From a virus: DNA of 29,813 nt. The position numbers and the translations under genes are program-made. The notes under the pieces are model-generated. The model saw only the letters and a program-made list of their open reading frames with translations, searched no databases and was not told where the DNA came from. Location of the stretch: positions 1-29,813 of IMG/VR virus record IMGVR_UViG_3300031952_000101. One strand, given 5' to 3'. Below, in pieces: positions 22,711 to 29,323 of the stretch. The stretch's first letter is position 1; every line of letters begins with the position of its first letter.

Positions 22711-24387
22711 TCAAGTTGGGTCGGTTGTTAATACCATATGGCCTGTATTAGGGCATACAGTTATGTGGTCAGCCGTGCCTTCTAAGCCCACTTCCCTATT
22801 CTTGATTACGCTTATGCGTGTAACCCTATTGCTGGTCTGCTGCCCTGGTGTAATCAGCGGGCTTAAAGCTACAATAATGTGCGACACCATAGCATAAGCA
22901 GCGCTGCCCCGCAAATCTGACTGAGCTATTGGCTCAAAGAAAGGTGGTGGTGGTTCATCGTCTTCCTTCTTCTTCTGCCATCTTGGTGGCACCATGTCAC
23001 GCTTCTTCATGTGTACGACAACAAATATAGTGCAACTGCCACTTTTAAACTCTCTAAGACTTGACATAAAGTCATCAATGAACTGTCTTTCACCTTCATC
23101 TTTGCCGTTATCATTTACCAGGTAACTTATAGGGTCAAGGACAATCGCATCGCACTTCTCAACGTCAACCAGGTAGCGTAACGTATCTTTAATACCTTCC
23201 AAGGTGAACTTGGTATCTTCAGGTATGAAAAGGCTGCCACCTTCCTTAAGCTTGCGCTCCATTTCATCAACAGCAGGTATAGTGCCACGTGCTGGTGGGT
23301 TTTGACGCCATGCCCATAAAGGCATTTTACCTGCAAGTGCAAGCATACCTTGCTTAGTCTTGGTAACTGTTTCTTCAAGGTGTATAAAGCCGATCTTCTT
23401 ATCTTGCATAAGAAAGTCATACTCAATCTGGCGCATAAAAGTAGTCTTACCGCCACCAGGCAGTGCTGTTATTATCACAATCTCACCACCTCTAAAGCCT
23501 TTGGTAATACTATTAAGGCAAGGGAAGCTGGGGACTTTTACACCTTCTTTAATCGGCTCATAGCAGCCTGCAATGTCATCACTATACAGTGCGCTGTCTA
23601 GCTGGTACTTCTTCGCTTTGTTAACAGCGTCAAAAAATACTTGGTGCTTGCCTTGCTTCAATAAGTCATTAGCGTCCTTGTTGTTACCTTTAATGTTATC
23701 CCATGACATTATGCGTAATTCAGCAATAGGGCTGTAGCGTTTTGCAACTGCATTAGCATAAGACCGCCCAACTAAGTCCATGTCAAAGCAAAGGCATATT
23801 ACTGCATACTGCTTTGCCAGCAGCTGCATTAGCGCTGACGTGTTCTTACTAACACCGCCTGTGCTTGCACCGTCTGCTATAGACACAACATTATAATCTT
23901 TACCGCACTGTTCCAGCATGTACTTAGCTGCAAGGCAATCTTCCTCACCTTCGGTGACGATAACGAACTTGCCGCGCTTCAACTGGTCATTACCGAAACC
24001 TGTGTCAAGTTTACCGACGACATATGTACGGTCTTTGTCATTAATATGCTTAACCTTGTAACCTCGCAGTGCCCCATTCTCACTAAAGAATGGGTAGGCA
24101 ACCTGGTCTACAGCCCCTGTGCGTGGGTTGCAAAGTTGCTTTACACTGAACTGCTTTGCTATATGTGCAGGTATAGCCCTGTGTTTTAGGTCAGCGAATG
24201 GTGCTGCCTGTATGATATCGACGGTTAACCCGTCATAATTGCTGGTCACTTTCTTACCCTCATAATTAGTGCCTACTTTAACCGATTGCTTACAACTAAA
24301 ACAGTAAGCCCCTTTATCCTCACCATAGACAGTCACTGCATCACTGCTACCGCACTTAGGGCACGGTAGCCTGCTTTGTCTATTCAT
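22711..24387 (-). CDS. Primase-helicase (T7 gp4-like)
   Basis: A 558-residue bifunctional enzyme, close to the 566 residues of T7 gp4A, which synthesises primers and unwinds DNA as a ring. The N-terminal zinc finger has C9, C12, C29 and C32. The TOPRIM primase follows (VTEGEEDC near 145-151, then CFDMDLVGR with the acidic DxD near 202-204). The DnaB-type helicase has a Walker A loop ALPGGGKTT near 308-316, HLEETVTKTKQGML as the H1a region, Walker B CDAIVLDPISYL near 415, and VVVHMKKR as a sensor/arginine region. The start at 24387 overlaps the previous gene (ATGA) with AAGGGG five bases upstream. All key residues are intact, so it should be active. Confidence 0.95.
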   Translation of the reverse strand: MNRQSRLPCPKCGSSDAVTVYGEDKGAYCFSCKQSVKVGTNYEGKKVTSNYDGLTVDIIQAAPFADLKHRAIPAHIAKQFSVKQLCNPRTGAVDQVAYPFFSENGALRGYKVKHINDKDRTYVVGKLDTGFGNDQLKRGKFVIVTEGEEDCLAAKYMLEQCGKDYNVVSIADGASTGGVSKNTSALMQLLAKQYAVICLCFDMDLVGRSYANAVAKRYSPIAELRIMSWDNIKGNNKDANDLLKQGKHQVFFDAVNKAKKYQLDSALYSDDIAGCYEPIKEGVKVPSFPCLNSITKGFRGGEIVIITALPGGGKTTFMRQIEYDFLMQDKKIGFIHLEETVTKTKQGMLALAGKMPLWAWRQNPPARGTIPAVDEMERKLKEGGSLFIPEDTKFTLEGIKDTLRYLVDVEKCDAIVLDPISYLVNDNGKDEGERQFIDDFMSSLREFKSGSCTIFVVVHMKKRDMVPPRWQKKKEDDEPPPPFFEPIAQSDLRGSAAYAMVSHIIVALSPLITPGQQTSNRVTRISVIKNREVGLEGTADHITVCPNTGHMVLTTDPT

Positions 24388-24776
24388 TCTGTCCCCTTGC
24401 AGCGTTGCTGCTCAAACCACAGTAGAAATGCCGCATTACACATTACATGCGCAAGGTGTGGCAATCCTGAATCTCTGTCAAAAGACTCCCCTGACCTGTA
24501 CCAGGCCAAGTGCCGCATAAGCGCATCGTAATACCTGTCCTCTGCATTGTCCACTAATTGCCAGTTATTAGGCGCGTACTTAGTTGCCCCATGTTCGAGC
24601 ACTTGCACGATTGCCTCTAAAGCCCCTTTAGGCAGTAAGCTGTAGCGCAACTTGCCTGAGTCATACTTCTTGCCTGCTGGATGCTCAGTATAACCCCCTG
24701 TAGTTAGGGCTGTCCCGTTGGGTAACATGTGTGCACATTTACTACTCAGCTTTCCGTCTCTATTGTCTGTGGTCAT
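24384..24776 (-). CDS. dATP/dGTP diphosphohydrolase-like protein (DUF5664 type)
   Basis: A 130-residue protein. From residue ~35 it follows the small phage family annotated as dATP/dGTP diphosphohydrolase N-terminal domain (formerly DUF5664): KKYDSGKLRYSLLP, LEAIVQVLEHGATKYAPNNWQ, a DALMRHLAWYRSGE helix and SGLPHLAHVMCNAAFLLWF. It is MazG-like in being an all-helical NTP pyrophosphatase, with the conserved Glu and His residues as metal ligands. It would hydrolyse purine dNTPs, shaping the pool. A MazG-like gene sits next to it. ATG 24776 has AAGGGG six bases upstream. No PurZ-type gene is seen, so base substitution with 2-aminoadenine is not implied. Confidence 0.75.
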   Translation of the reverse strand: MTTDNRDGKLSSKCAHMLPNGTALTTGGYTEHPAGKKYDSGKLRYSLLPKGALEAIVQVLEHGATKYAPNNWQLVDNAEDRYYDALMRHLAWYRSGESFDRDSGLPHLAHVMCNAAFLLWFEQQRCKGTE

Positions 24777-24786
24777 AAATCACCCC

Positions 24787-25206
24787 TTAATATTTGCAAT
24801 TGTCTATATCTGTATGTGTAAGCTCGATGAACCCAGCAGGTTTTTGTATTTTTGCGTTAGGATTCACCACAACAAACATACTCCCCTCACCAAAAGGCTC
24901 TATACCACAATTAAGTTTATGGTGGTTATACATGTCGTCACTTGCAACTTCTAGTGATAGATAAACCTTGCTTGCATTATTAGTAGCAAGCAGTTGCATA
25001 ACCCTCTCAGAATCATACCCCAACTTCTCCATCATTGCAGTTGCACACCAAATTACGTCAGCAAGCTCTTTAATAAGCCATGCAGGGCTATGCGGTTGGG
25101 TGAGCAACTCGACCTGCAACTCCCCTAGCTCCTCTTCTAAGCAGGCCTGTACGGCCTTCACAGTCTGTAGCTGGTTACTTGCTTCTATAAATTCAAACAT
25201 CTGCAT
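24787..25206 (-). CDS. MazG-like nucleotide pyrophosphohydrolase
   Basis: A 139-residue protein. Residues 15-85 match the MazG fold: EEELGELQVEL (E25, E26, E29) and, after a loop, KELADVIWCATAMMEKLGYD. The EExxE and ExxD motifs bind Mg2+. The domain end has NNASKVYLS, as in MazG-type enzymes (N.sK). The C-terminal ~50 residues (SDDMYNHHKLNCGIEP onward) are Asn/Asp-rich and not part of the fold. Phage MazG proteins have been proposed to lower ppGpp or dispose of noncanonical dNTPs; which applies here is unknown. GAGGGG lies five bases before ATG 25206. A second ATG at 25200 is possible. Confidence 0.85.
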   Translation of the reverse strand: MQMFEFIEASNQLQTVKAVQACLEEELGELQVELLTQPHSPAWLIKELADVIWCATAMMEKLGYDSERVMQLLATNNASKVYLSLEVASDDMYNHHKLNCGIEPFGEGSMFVVVNPNAKIQKPAGFIELTHTDIDNCKY

Positions 25207-25208
25207 AA

Positions 25209-25496
25209 CTACCCCTCTTTCTTGTATAAAAATCTAATAAGCCTAATGCCTGTAAGTGGCAGCCTTGCGTAAACATGCTGCCTGTCGGTGGCGTCAACAA
25301 CTGCTGCCTCAAAGTAAGGCATACCTTCAAGCAGGTAGGTATCGTAAGTTACCTCAACGTGCCCGTCAATTACTAAAGTGTTACTTGTTTTGTTAGTGTC
25401 CCTGTATAAAATCTCCACACCAATGTTAGGTGTGATGGTAGCGGCAGCCCTAACTTTTGTTAGGGTTGTGATGTTCTCCTTATTTGTTCCTGTCAT
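25209..25496 (-). CDS. Hypothetical beta-rich protein between exonuclease and MazG
   Basis: A 95-residue protein with GAGGG seven bases before ATG 25496, overlapping the exonuclease stop by 4 nt and ending two bases before MazG. The N-terminus MTGTNKENITTLTKVRAAATITPNIGVEI is followed by alternating strands: NTLVIDGHVEVTYDTYLL, YFEAAVVDATD, HVYARLPLTGIRLIRF and a basic KKEG end. It lacks Cys, and no catalytic or binding motif is evident. A small beta-sandwich or OB-like protein is conceivable. The function is unknown. Confidence 0.65.
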   Translation of the reverse strand: MTGTNKENITTLTKVRAAATITPNIGVEILYRDTNKTSNTLVIDGHVEVTYDTYLLEGMPYFEAAVVDATDRQHVYARLPLTGIRLIRFLYKKEG

Positions 25497-26233
25497 AATT
25501 GTACCCTCGTGTGTCTGCTTTGATTTAAACGCTCTGATTGTCTATGTCTAAACCAAGTGTAGCACTTGTTACAGTTATACAAGGTGTATTTACGTGATTC
25601 TGTGTAATAAAACCCCTTCTCTTTGTAATTTTGTGTACCACAGGTTGGGCAGCACATTGAATTACTTAGTGTTGACAGGTTTACACCATGCAACCAAGGC
25701 AGTAACTTATTGTATACCTGCTCAAGTAGTTGTGTGTCCTGCTTGTTATATCGCTGCATCATACGCCATGCAGCTTTATCACCTGCCATGCAACGCACCC
25801 ACAAATCATGGCCTGTATGCTTGACTTTACCCTTCAAGCCTAGCATGCGTGCTACGTACTCAAGCTTGTTACTGGGTAGCCTGAAATTACGCTTCACTAC
25901 CTGGTACAAATCTATCTGTTTGAATGGCTTTGCTGGCGGGAGGCCTAGCTGTAAGAATGCGCTGTTAAGCACAGGAATATCAAATCTCTTCCCATTGTAA
26001 TGCAACACTGCGTCAGCTTCTGATAGTAGTGTGTGTATACGCCTTATCATAAGCGAGTGCTTATTGCTGTTACAGTCCATGTACTCAGTCTGCTTACTGC
26101 CAAGCCATTTAGCTGACCAGCACAATATGTAGCTGCTGCTAATAAGCTGTGCCAGACTGACGTTCTGCCCCCACAGTGACCATACATGCGCCGTATTAGG
26201 TGCTGTTTCCACATCTAAAAGTAGGATTTTCAT
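25493..26233 (-). CDS. DnaQ/RNase H-like 3'-5' exonuclease with zinc ribbon
   Basis: A 246-residue protein. The exonuclease domain has motif I D7-x-E9 (LLLDVETAPNT), motif II around LHYNGKRFDIPVLNSA, and motif III YNKQDTQLLEQVY (Tyr-x3-Asp). That makes it a DEDDy-type exonuclease as in many phage replication modules. Residues ~200-230 add a zinc ribbon with CCPTCG and CNKC, likely for nucleic acid binding. ATG 26233 is chosen: it overlaps the HNH stop (ATGA) and restores the normal MKILLLDVE start. An in-frame ATG at 26245 lies inside the HNH gene. No DNA polymerase is in the window, so a separate proofreading role is inference. Its start appears rebuilt after HNH insertion. Confidence 0.85.
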   Translation of the reverse strand: MKILLLDVETAPNTAHVWSLWGQNVSLAQLISSSYILCWSAKWLGSKQTEYMDCNSNKHSLMIRRIHTLLSEADAVLHYNGKRFDIPVLNSAFLQLGLPPAKPFKQIDLYQVVKRNFRLPSNKLEYVARMLGLKGKVKHTGHDLWVRCMAGDKAAWRMMQRYNKQDTQLLEQVYNKLLPWLHGVNLSTLSNSMCCPTCGTQNYKEKGFYYTESRKYTLYNCNKCYTWFRHRQSERLNQSRHTRVQL

Positions 26234-26661
26234 ACGTACCCCCATGCCCTGCTTAGGTAATTCCCGCCTGTGTTTATTGCCCGTTTTATATTTCCTTGTT
26301 TACCTCCTAAAACCTTTGCCGCCTCTGCTTGGGACTCAAAAACTTCACCTTTACAAGTTTTAACAGGAGTCATCCCCCAAGCGGTCAACCCACTCCGCGC
26401 AGCGTGCAGTAAATTATCTCTTCTAGAACACCACTCAAGATTGTCTAGGTTGTTATTGAGTTTATTACCATCTTTATGGTTGACAGTCTCTAAATTACCA
26501 GGGTTTGGTATATACTTGACTGCTAAAAGTCTATGGACTGTTGCCCAGCCAGATTTTAATCTTACTTTTAAATAGCCATTATGTAGTGTGTGCTTTAGAA
26601 GCGCCCCTCTGCTGCCGTAAATGTCCCCGTTTCTTTCGATATCTACTAACAATATTTTCAT
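26230..26661 (-). CDS. HNH homing endonuclease using the exonuclease's start
   Basis: A 143-residue protein of the free-standing phage HNH_3 type. VHRLLAVKYIPNPGNLETVNHKDGNKLNNNL is followed by LEWCSRRDNLLHA. The HKDGN and N-LEW elements are the metal-binding His-Asn-His core. The C-terminal half (KGEVFESQAEAAKVLGGKQGNIKRAI, ending in WGYV) resembles the NUMOD-type DNA-binding helix-turn-helix of homing enzymes. The first nine residues, MKILLVDIE, equal the exonuclease start MKILLLDVE with two conservative changes, before the usual HNH lead NGDIYGSRG. The upstream SD-like sequence (GAGTAGG) is probably the original exonuclease site. The whole insert is coding, so a group I intron is excluded. 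Confidence 0.85.
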   Translation of the reverse strand: MKILLVDIERNGDIYGSRGALLKHTLHNGYLKVRLKSGWATVHRLLAVKYIPNPGNLETVNHKDGNKLNNNLDNLEWCSRRDNLLHAARSGLTAWGMTPVKTCKGEVFESQAEAAKVLGGKQGNIKRAINTGGNYLSRAWGYV

Positions 26662-26664
26662 AAC

Positions 26665-26901
26665 CTACTCTTCACTGATGTTTTTAGACAAATACCCTAT
26701 AAGCTCGACTAAGTCGCAGTAACCGACACGCCCTTTCTTCACGTCCTGCACAAACTGCGCAGCACCGGTGATATCAAAAAGCCCATATTTTTCCTTCCCT
26801 TTCACCAAGATGCAGCCATTTTCAAACTGTCCATCATAAAGTATGGCCAGATTACTCAATGCTCCAGCAGTCAACATATCCAATGCTCCAGAAGTCAACA
26901 T
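26665..26901 (-). CDS. Hypothetical small protein with duplicated start
   Basis: A 78-residue protein with AGGGGG four bases before ATG 26901. The N-terminus is duplicated: MLTSGALD is followed directly by MLTAGALS. If translation began at the second ATG (26877), the remaining 70-residue protein would keep all other features, but it has no binding site of its own except the same upstream one. The body NLAILYDGQFENGCILVKGKEKYGLFDI looks like a small beta domain, followed by TGAAQFVQDVKKGRVGYCDLVELIGYLS with a helix. It has no known motif. It sits between the SSB-like gene's hairpin and the HNH gene, three bases before the latter. Confidence 0.65.
   Translation of the reverse strand: MLTSGALDMLTAGALSNLAILYDGQFENGCILVKGKEKYGLFDITGAAQFVQDVKKGRVGYCDLVELIGYLSKNISEE
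26854..26901 (-). repeat. 24-bp tandem duplication at a start codon
   Basis: On the - strand two consecutive 24-base units (26901-26878 and 26877-26854) both begin ATGTTGACT and share GGAGCATTG near their ends. They differ at only a few positions. The duplication doubles the first eight codons, giving two in-frame ATGs. Confidence 0.9.
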
Positions 26902-26924
26902 AATACCCCCTAATTAAAATGGTA

Positions 26925-26949
26925 GGCAGTGCCTGTGTGCAGCACTGCC
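26925..26949 (-). terminator. Possible intra-operon terminator or processing stem
   Basis: GGCAGTGC (26925-26932) and GCACTGCC (26942-26949) are perfect complements around a 9-base loop. On the - strand the stem follows the SSB-like stop at 26960-26962 and precedes TACCATTTTAATT and the next gene's AGGGGG site. The U-run begins five bases after the stem, so termination may be partial. Confidence 0.55.
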
Positions 26950-26959
26950 ATTACTACTA

Positions 26960-27559
26960 CTACTGCTCAAATGGTAGGTCATCAGCCTCAAAGCTAGGCT
27001 GCTGAAATGCACTGTACTTAGCAGCTGGGGCAGGCTTAGGCTTTACTACGGCCTGCTGTACTGCTGCTTGCTGTACTGGTACAGTTGCAGGTATAAAGCC
27101 GTCTTTAATTACGTCATACAACTGCCCTGCTACTGATATCATACTGTCAACGCTACCCCCTTTATCAAAGGCTACAGCTAGTGTTAGGGCATTGTATCTA
27201 AGCTTCTGCTCTGCCGTCGTGTCATGATCACCGCGCCCACTGTTATAGCTATTAGGCTTGTAAGCAGGTGCAGGCGGTGCGGCAGGTGTTGGAGGTGTTG
27301 CAGGTGCAGCATAAGCCTGCTGTTGTACTACTGGTGCATGCGCTTGCTGTATTGGTTGCTGTGCTGGCTGTGCATAACCAACTGCGTGCAGGCCAGTAAC
27401 TTCGTACCGGGGTGCCCCGTTCTTGGCAATACCTTGTGTAATTTGCCCTTCAACTGTTGAGCCTTTAGGTGGTATAAAGGTTCCCCTTGGTACGTTATAC
27501 CAAACGCCGCCTGCCTTAAAACCTAACCCATTACTTGCCAACGCTTCTATAACCAACAT
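26960..27559 (-). CDS. SSB-like single-stranded DNA-binding protein
   Basis: A 199-residue protein. ATG 27559 is preferred over 27598 because AGGAG lies eight bases upstream and the longer frame runs into a small membrane gene. Residues 1-60 (MLVIEALASNGLGFKAGG, then VWYNVPRG, STVEGQITQGIA, RYEVTG) could be a short OB-like beta domain. Residues ~70-120 form a Gln/Ala/Pro linker. Residues ~122-165 form a helical block (AEQKLRYNALTLAVAF; SMISVAGQLYDVIKDG). A second Ala/Val/Pro linker leads to the acidic end FEADDLPFEQ, reminiscent of the DDDIPF tip by which bacterial SSB recruits partners. Its place beside replication genes agrees. The unusual layout (short fold, middle helices) makes it a divergent or analogous SSB. 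Confidence 0.6.
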   Translation of the reverse strand: MLVIEALASNGLGFKAGGVWYNVPRGTFIPPKGSTVEGQITQGIAKNGAPRYEVTGLHAVGYAQPAQQPIQQAHAPVVQQQAYAAPATPPTPAAPPAPAYKPNSYNSGRGDHDTTAEQKLRYNALTLAVAFDKGGSVDSMISVAGQLYDVIKDGFIPATVPVQQAAVQQAVVKPKPAPAAKYSAFQQPSFEADDLPFEQ

Positions 27560-27560
27560 A

Positions 27561-27725
27561 CTACAATCTCCTAATAAAATTAAACCAAAATACAGCAATT
27601 AAACTATAGCTGACAAAAGTTATTAATAAAAAGAACTCTTCGCCTAGCTCGAACTTTAACGCCACAATAAAAACCAACCACAAACACAACAACACCACTC
27701 CACAACACATTCCAAAGTTGTACAT
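27561..27725 (-). CDS. Two-helix membrane peptide between ThyA and SSB-like gene
   Basis: A 54-residue protein starting ATG TAC AAC TTT at 27725. The site TAAGGTGG overlaps the thyA stop, and the gene is eight bases after it. It ends TAG at 27563-27561, one base before the SSB-like ATG, and its last codons carry that gene's AGGAG. Residues 5-22 (GMCCGVVLLCLWLVFIVA) form one hydrophobic helix. A short charged turn (LKFELGEE) follows, then residues 31-49 (FFLLITFVSYSLIAVFWFN) form a second helix and RRL ends it on the basic side. This looks like a hairpin with both ends on one side. Tight coupling on both sides shows that it is a real gene. A holin or antiholin is possible; a superinfection-exclusion or membrane-tether role cannot be excluded. 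Confidence 0.75.
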   Translation of the reverse strand: MYNFGMCCGVVLLCLWLVFIVALKFELGEEFFLLITFVSYSLIAVFWFNFIRRL

Positions 27726-27733
27726 AAACCACC

Positions 27734-28600
27734 TTATATTGCGACTGGTGCAGGAATCTTAGTACCTGTACTATACGCTGTCAAGTTAAAAAGTGTAGCA
27801 TCTAACCTAAAGTTATCTAAGTCAAAATACTCGAACCGTATTTGCTGCATGTCAAGCACAGGTGGCATTGCAACTTTGTACGTAGGCCTTGCTATAAAGC
27901 TTGACCAGGCTGTCGCCCTGCTCAACTGCTCCTTAGCTGCATCAAGGTGGTTAGCATACAAGTGCAAGTTACCGAAATGATAGATAACCCTGCCTGAATT
28001 TAACCCTAGTGCATTAGCCACTATGTGTAGTAGTAATGTATAGCTGCATAGGTTGTAAGGTACACCAAGGAATATGTCAGCGCTACGTTGGTGCGTTAGC
28101 ATATGCAGTGTGCCATTGTCTACGTGGAACTGTATAACAGTACCATGGCAAGGCGGTAGCTTACACTGACTTACGTCAGCATTAGCCCAGAGTGCTAATA
28201 CATGCCTGCGAGATTCAGGGTTAGTCAATAACCCGCGTAACAGGGTCATAAATGCGTCTGTACCTGCTCTAAACTGGTAGCCGTATGTTGGGCCTAGTTC
28301 ACCGTCAGCCCCTGCCCATGGCCGCCACAAGTGCTGCCATTTAGGTGGTAGGTCGTTAACGTTTGTACTGCCTGACAAGAACCAAAGCAACTCAGCTACA
28401 ACAAAGTCAAAAGACATATGCTTACTGCTAAACATAGGCACTGTACGCTGCCCTTGCTGGTTAGTTGTATCAAACTTTATAGTGTCACCAAAACGGCACC
28501 ACATGCCTGTACCGGTACGCTCTTGTGTAGGCTTGTTAGCCTTAGCCTGCTTCACTAGCTTAGCTAATAGCGCAAGGTATTGCGGCTCTGCTGTCTTCAT
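27734..28600 (-). CDS. thyA: Thymidylate synthase (ThyA type)
   Basis: A 288-residue enzyme that methylates dUMP to dTMP using methylene-tetrahydrofolate. Landmarks: R28 in QERTGTG (phosphate binding), the RRHVLALWAN block near 131-140, C151 in KLPPCHGTVIQF as the catalytic nucleophile, then QRSADIFLGVPYN and LHLYANHLDAAKEQL. The C-terminus ends in a short APVAI, the conserved tail that closes over the active site. ATG 28600 is preferred over ATG 28606 because AAGGA then lies seven bases away instead of one. The upstream gene ends 15 nt before it. It pairs with NrdAB to supply dTTP. It is not the flavin-dependent ThyX. Confidence 0.95.
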   Translation of the reverse strand: MKTAEPQYLALLAKLVKQAKANKPTQERTGTGMWCRFGDTIKFDTTNQQGQRTVPMFSSKHMSFDFVVAELLWFLSGSTNVNDLPPKWQHLWRPWAGADGELGPTYGYQFRAGTDAFMTLLRGLLTNPESRRHVLALWANADVSQCKLPPCHGTVIQFHVDNGTLHMLTHQRSADIFLGVPYNLCSYTLLLHIVANALGLNSGRVIYHFGNLHLYANHLDAAKEQLSRATAWSSFIARPTYKVAMPPVLDMQQIRFEYFDLDNFRLDATLFNLTAYSTGTKIPAPVAI

Positions 28601-28615
28601 TTGCATGTCCTTATG

Positions 28616-28783
28616 TTAGGGTTGAAACTCTCTATCCAGCTCAATTGTAAGCATGTCTAAGTAATCCAATGGGTTACTGTCAATGTCAAAGCTGGCATTA
28701 TCAGCAGCATGGCTGTTTAGCCACTGGTCAGTAATGCAATTGACTTTATGCACCACTGCATCTCTAAATTTTAATACGTGCAT
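28616..28783 (-). CDS. Small acidic protein upstream of ThyA
   Basis: A 55-residue protein read directly from the sequence. It starts ATG CAC GTA TTA at 28783, overlapping the pentapeptide-protein stop by 13 nt, and stops TAA at 28618-28616. AGGAG lies about eleven bases upstream. It opens with a short basic helix (HVLKFRDAVVHKV), then a Trp-containing middle (TDQWLNSHAAD) and an acidic end (FDIDSNPLDYLDMLTIELDREF). It has one Cys, and no membrane segment or known motif. The overlap, and only 15 nt to thyA, support a real gene in the operon. Function unknown. Confidence 0.6.
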   Translation of the reverse strand: MHVLKFRDAVVHKVNCITDQWLNSHAADNASFDIDSNPLDYLDMLTIELDREFQP

Positions 28784-29169
28784 AACTCAGACTCTCCTAC
28801 TCTAAAAAAATTTGCTGGTAGTATGTTTGATGTTGGGACATCGACATACTGTGTTGTGTGCACGAAACCTGAGTCCCTTTCCCATTCTCGCCTTGTTCCT
28901 ACGTGTGATACAAAATTAGCGTCATTGTCTGTACACCCCATGACCTCTAACCCTTCAGACATCGTTGCGCGAAACTTAAAGCCACTGGGAAAATTACAAT
29001 ATAGAAATTTTACATTTGTAATCTTAGAAAACCTAAATTCTGCATTGTGAAATGTACAGTACTTAAACTCGCATCCACTCAAATCAACCTTTGCCCAGGA
29101 GTTGTTAAAAGCCAATCCCCACAATACAAGCCCGTCTAGTGTTAGATATGCCTCCCTTTGTCTCTTCAT
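28771..29169 (-). CDS. Pentapeptide-repeat-like protein
   Basis: A 132-residue protein with AAGGAG seven bases before ATG 29169. Residues ~25-72 have the spacing of pentapeptide repeats (A/x-D/N-L/F-x-x): KVDLSGCEFKYCTF, HNAEFRFSKI and TNVKFLYCNF, with Leu/Phe centres every five residues over about nine turns. Such repeats form a square right-handed beta-helix. In some phage and plasmid proteins the helix mimics B-form DNA and binds gyrase, but the run here is short. The remaining ~60 residues (REWERDSGFVHTTQYVDVP) are not repeats. A protective or anti-gyrase role is only a possibility. It overlaps the preceding ORF by 65 nt. Confidence 0.65.
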   Translation of the reverse strand: MKRQREAYLTLDGLVLWGLAFNNSWAKVDLSGCEFKYCTFHNAEFRFSKITNVKFLYCNFPSGFKFRATMSEGLEVMGCTDNDANFVSHVGTRREWERDSGFVHTTQYVDVPTSNILPANFFRVGESELCTY

Positions 29170-29323
29170 CTGCCATCTCCTTAAATTCGTCTGTTAACTC
29201 GCCTAGATCTAATAAATCTGAATCAGAATCAAAACCACCGTACAATGGTAAGTCATTCTCCCTAACTTCAAAGTCACCGTTCCATTTGGTGCCTATGTAA
29301 ATTTGAGTGGGCTTATTAGCCAT
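29105..29323 (-). CDS. Hypothetical acidic protein overlapping the pentapeptide gene
   Basis: A 72-residue frame starting ATG GCT AAT AAG at 29323. It overlaps the upstream DUF1874-like candidate by 31 nt and the pentapeptide gene by 65 nt. It has no clear binding site (only a weak AATTGA). The first ~50 residues look like real protein: ANKPTQIYIGTKWNGDFEVREND, then an acidic run FDSDSDLLDLGELTDEF. The last ~20 (GGISNTRRACIVGIGF) lie in the overlap and may not be under their own selection. The gene may be real, with re-initiation from the upstream gene, or end differently in relatives. Possibly a phosphate-mimic or DNA-mimic acidic protein; uncertain. Confidence 0.5.
   Translation of the reverse strand: MANKPTQIYIGTKWNGDFEVRENDLPLYGGFDSDSDLLDLGELTDEFKEMADEETKGGISNTRRACIVGIGF

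Noticed and set aside
24384-24776. Evidence for a 2-aminoadenine (Z) genome
   Set aside because: Only a dATP/dGTP-diphosphohydrolase-like gene is seen. The required PurZ-type adenylosuccinate synthetase homologue and DatZ are absent from the window.
26230-26661. Group I intron or intein at the exonuclease
   Set aside because: The insert is completely filled by the HNH reading frame with no room for ribozyme helices, and the HNH and exonuclease frames differ with a stop between them, so protein splicing is impossible.
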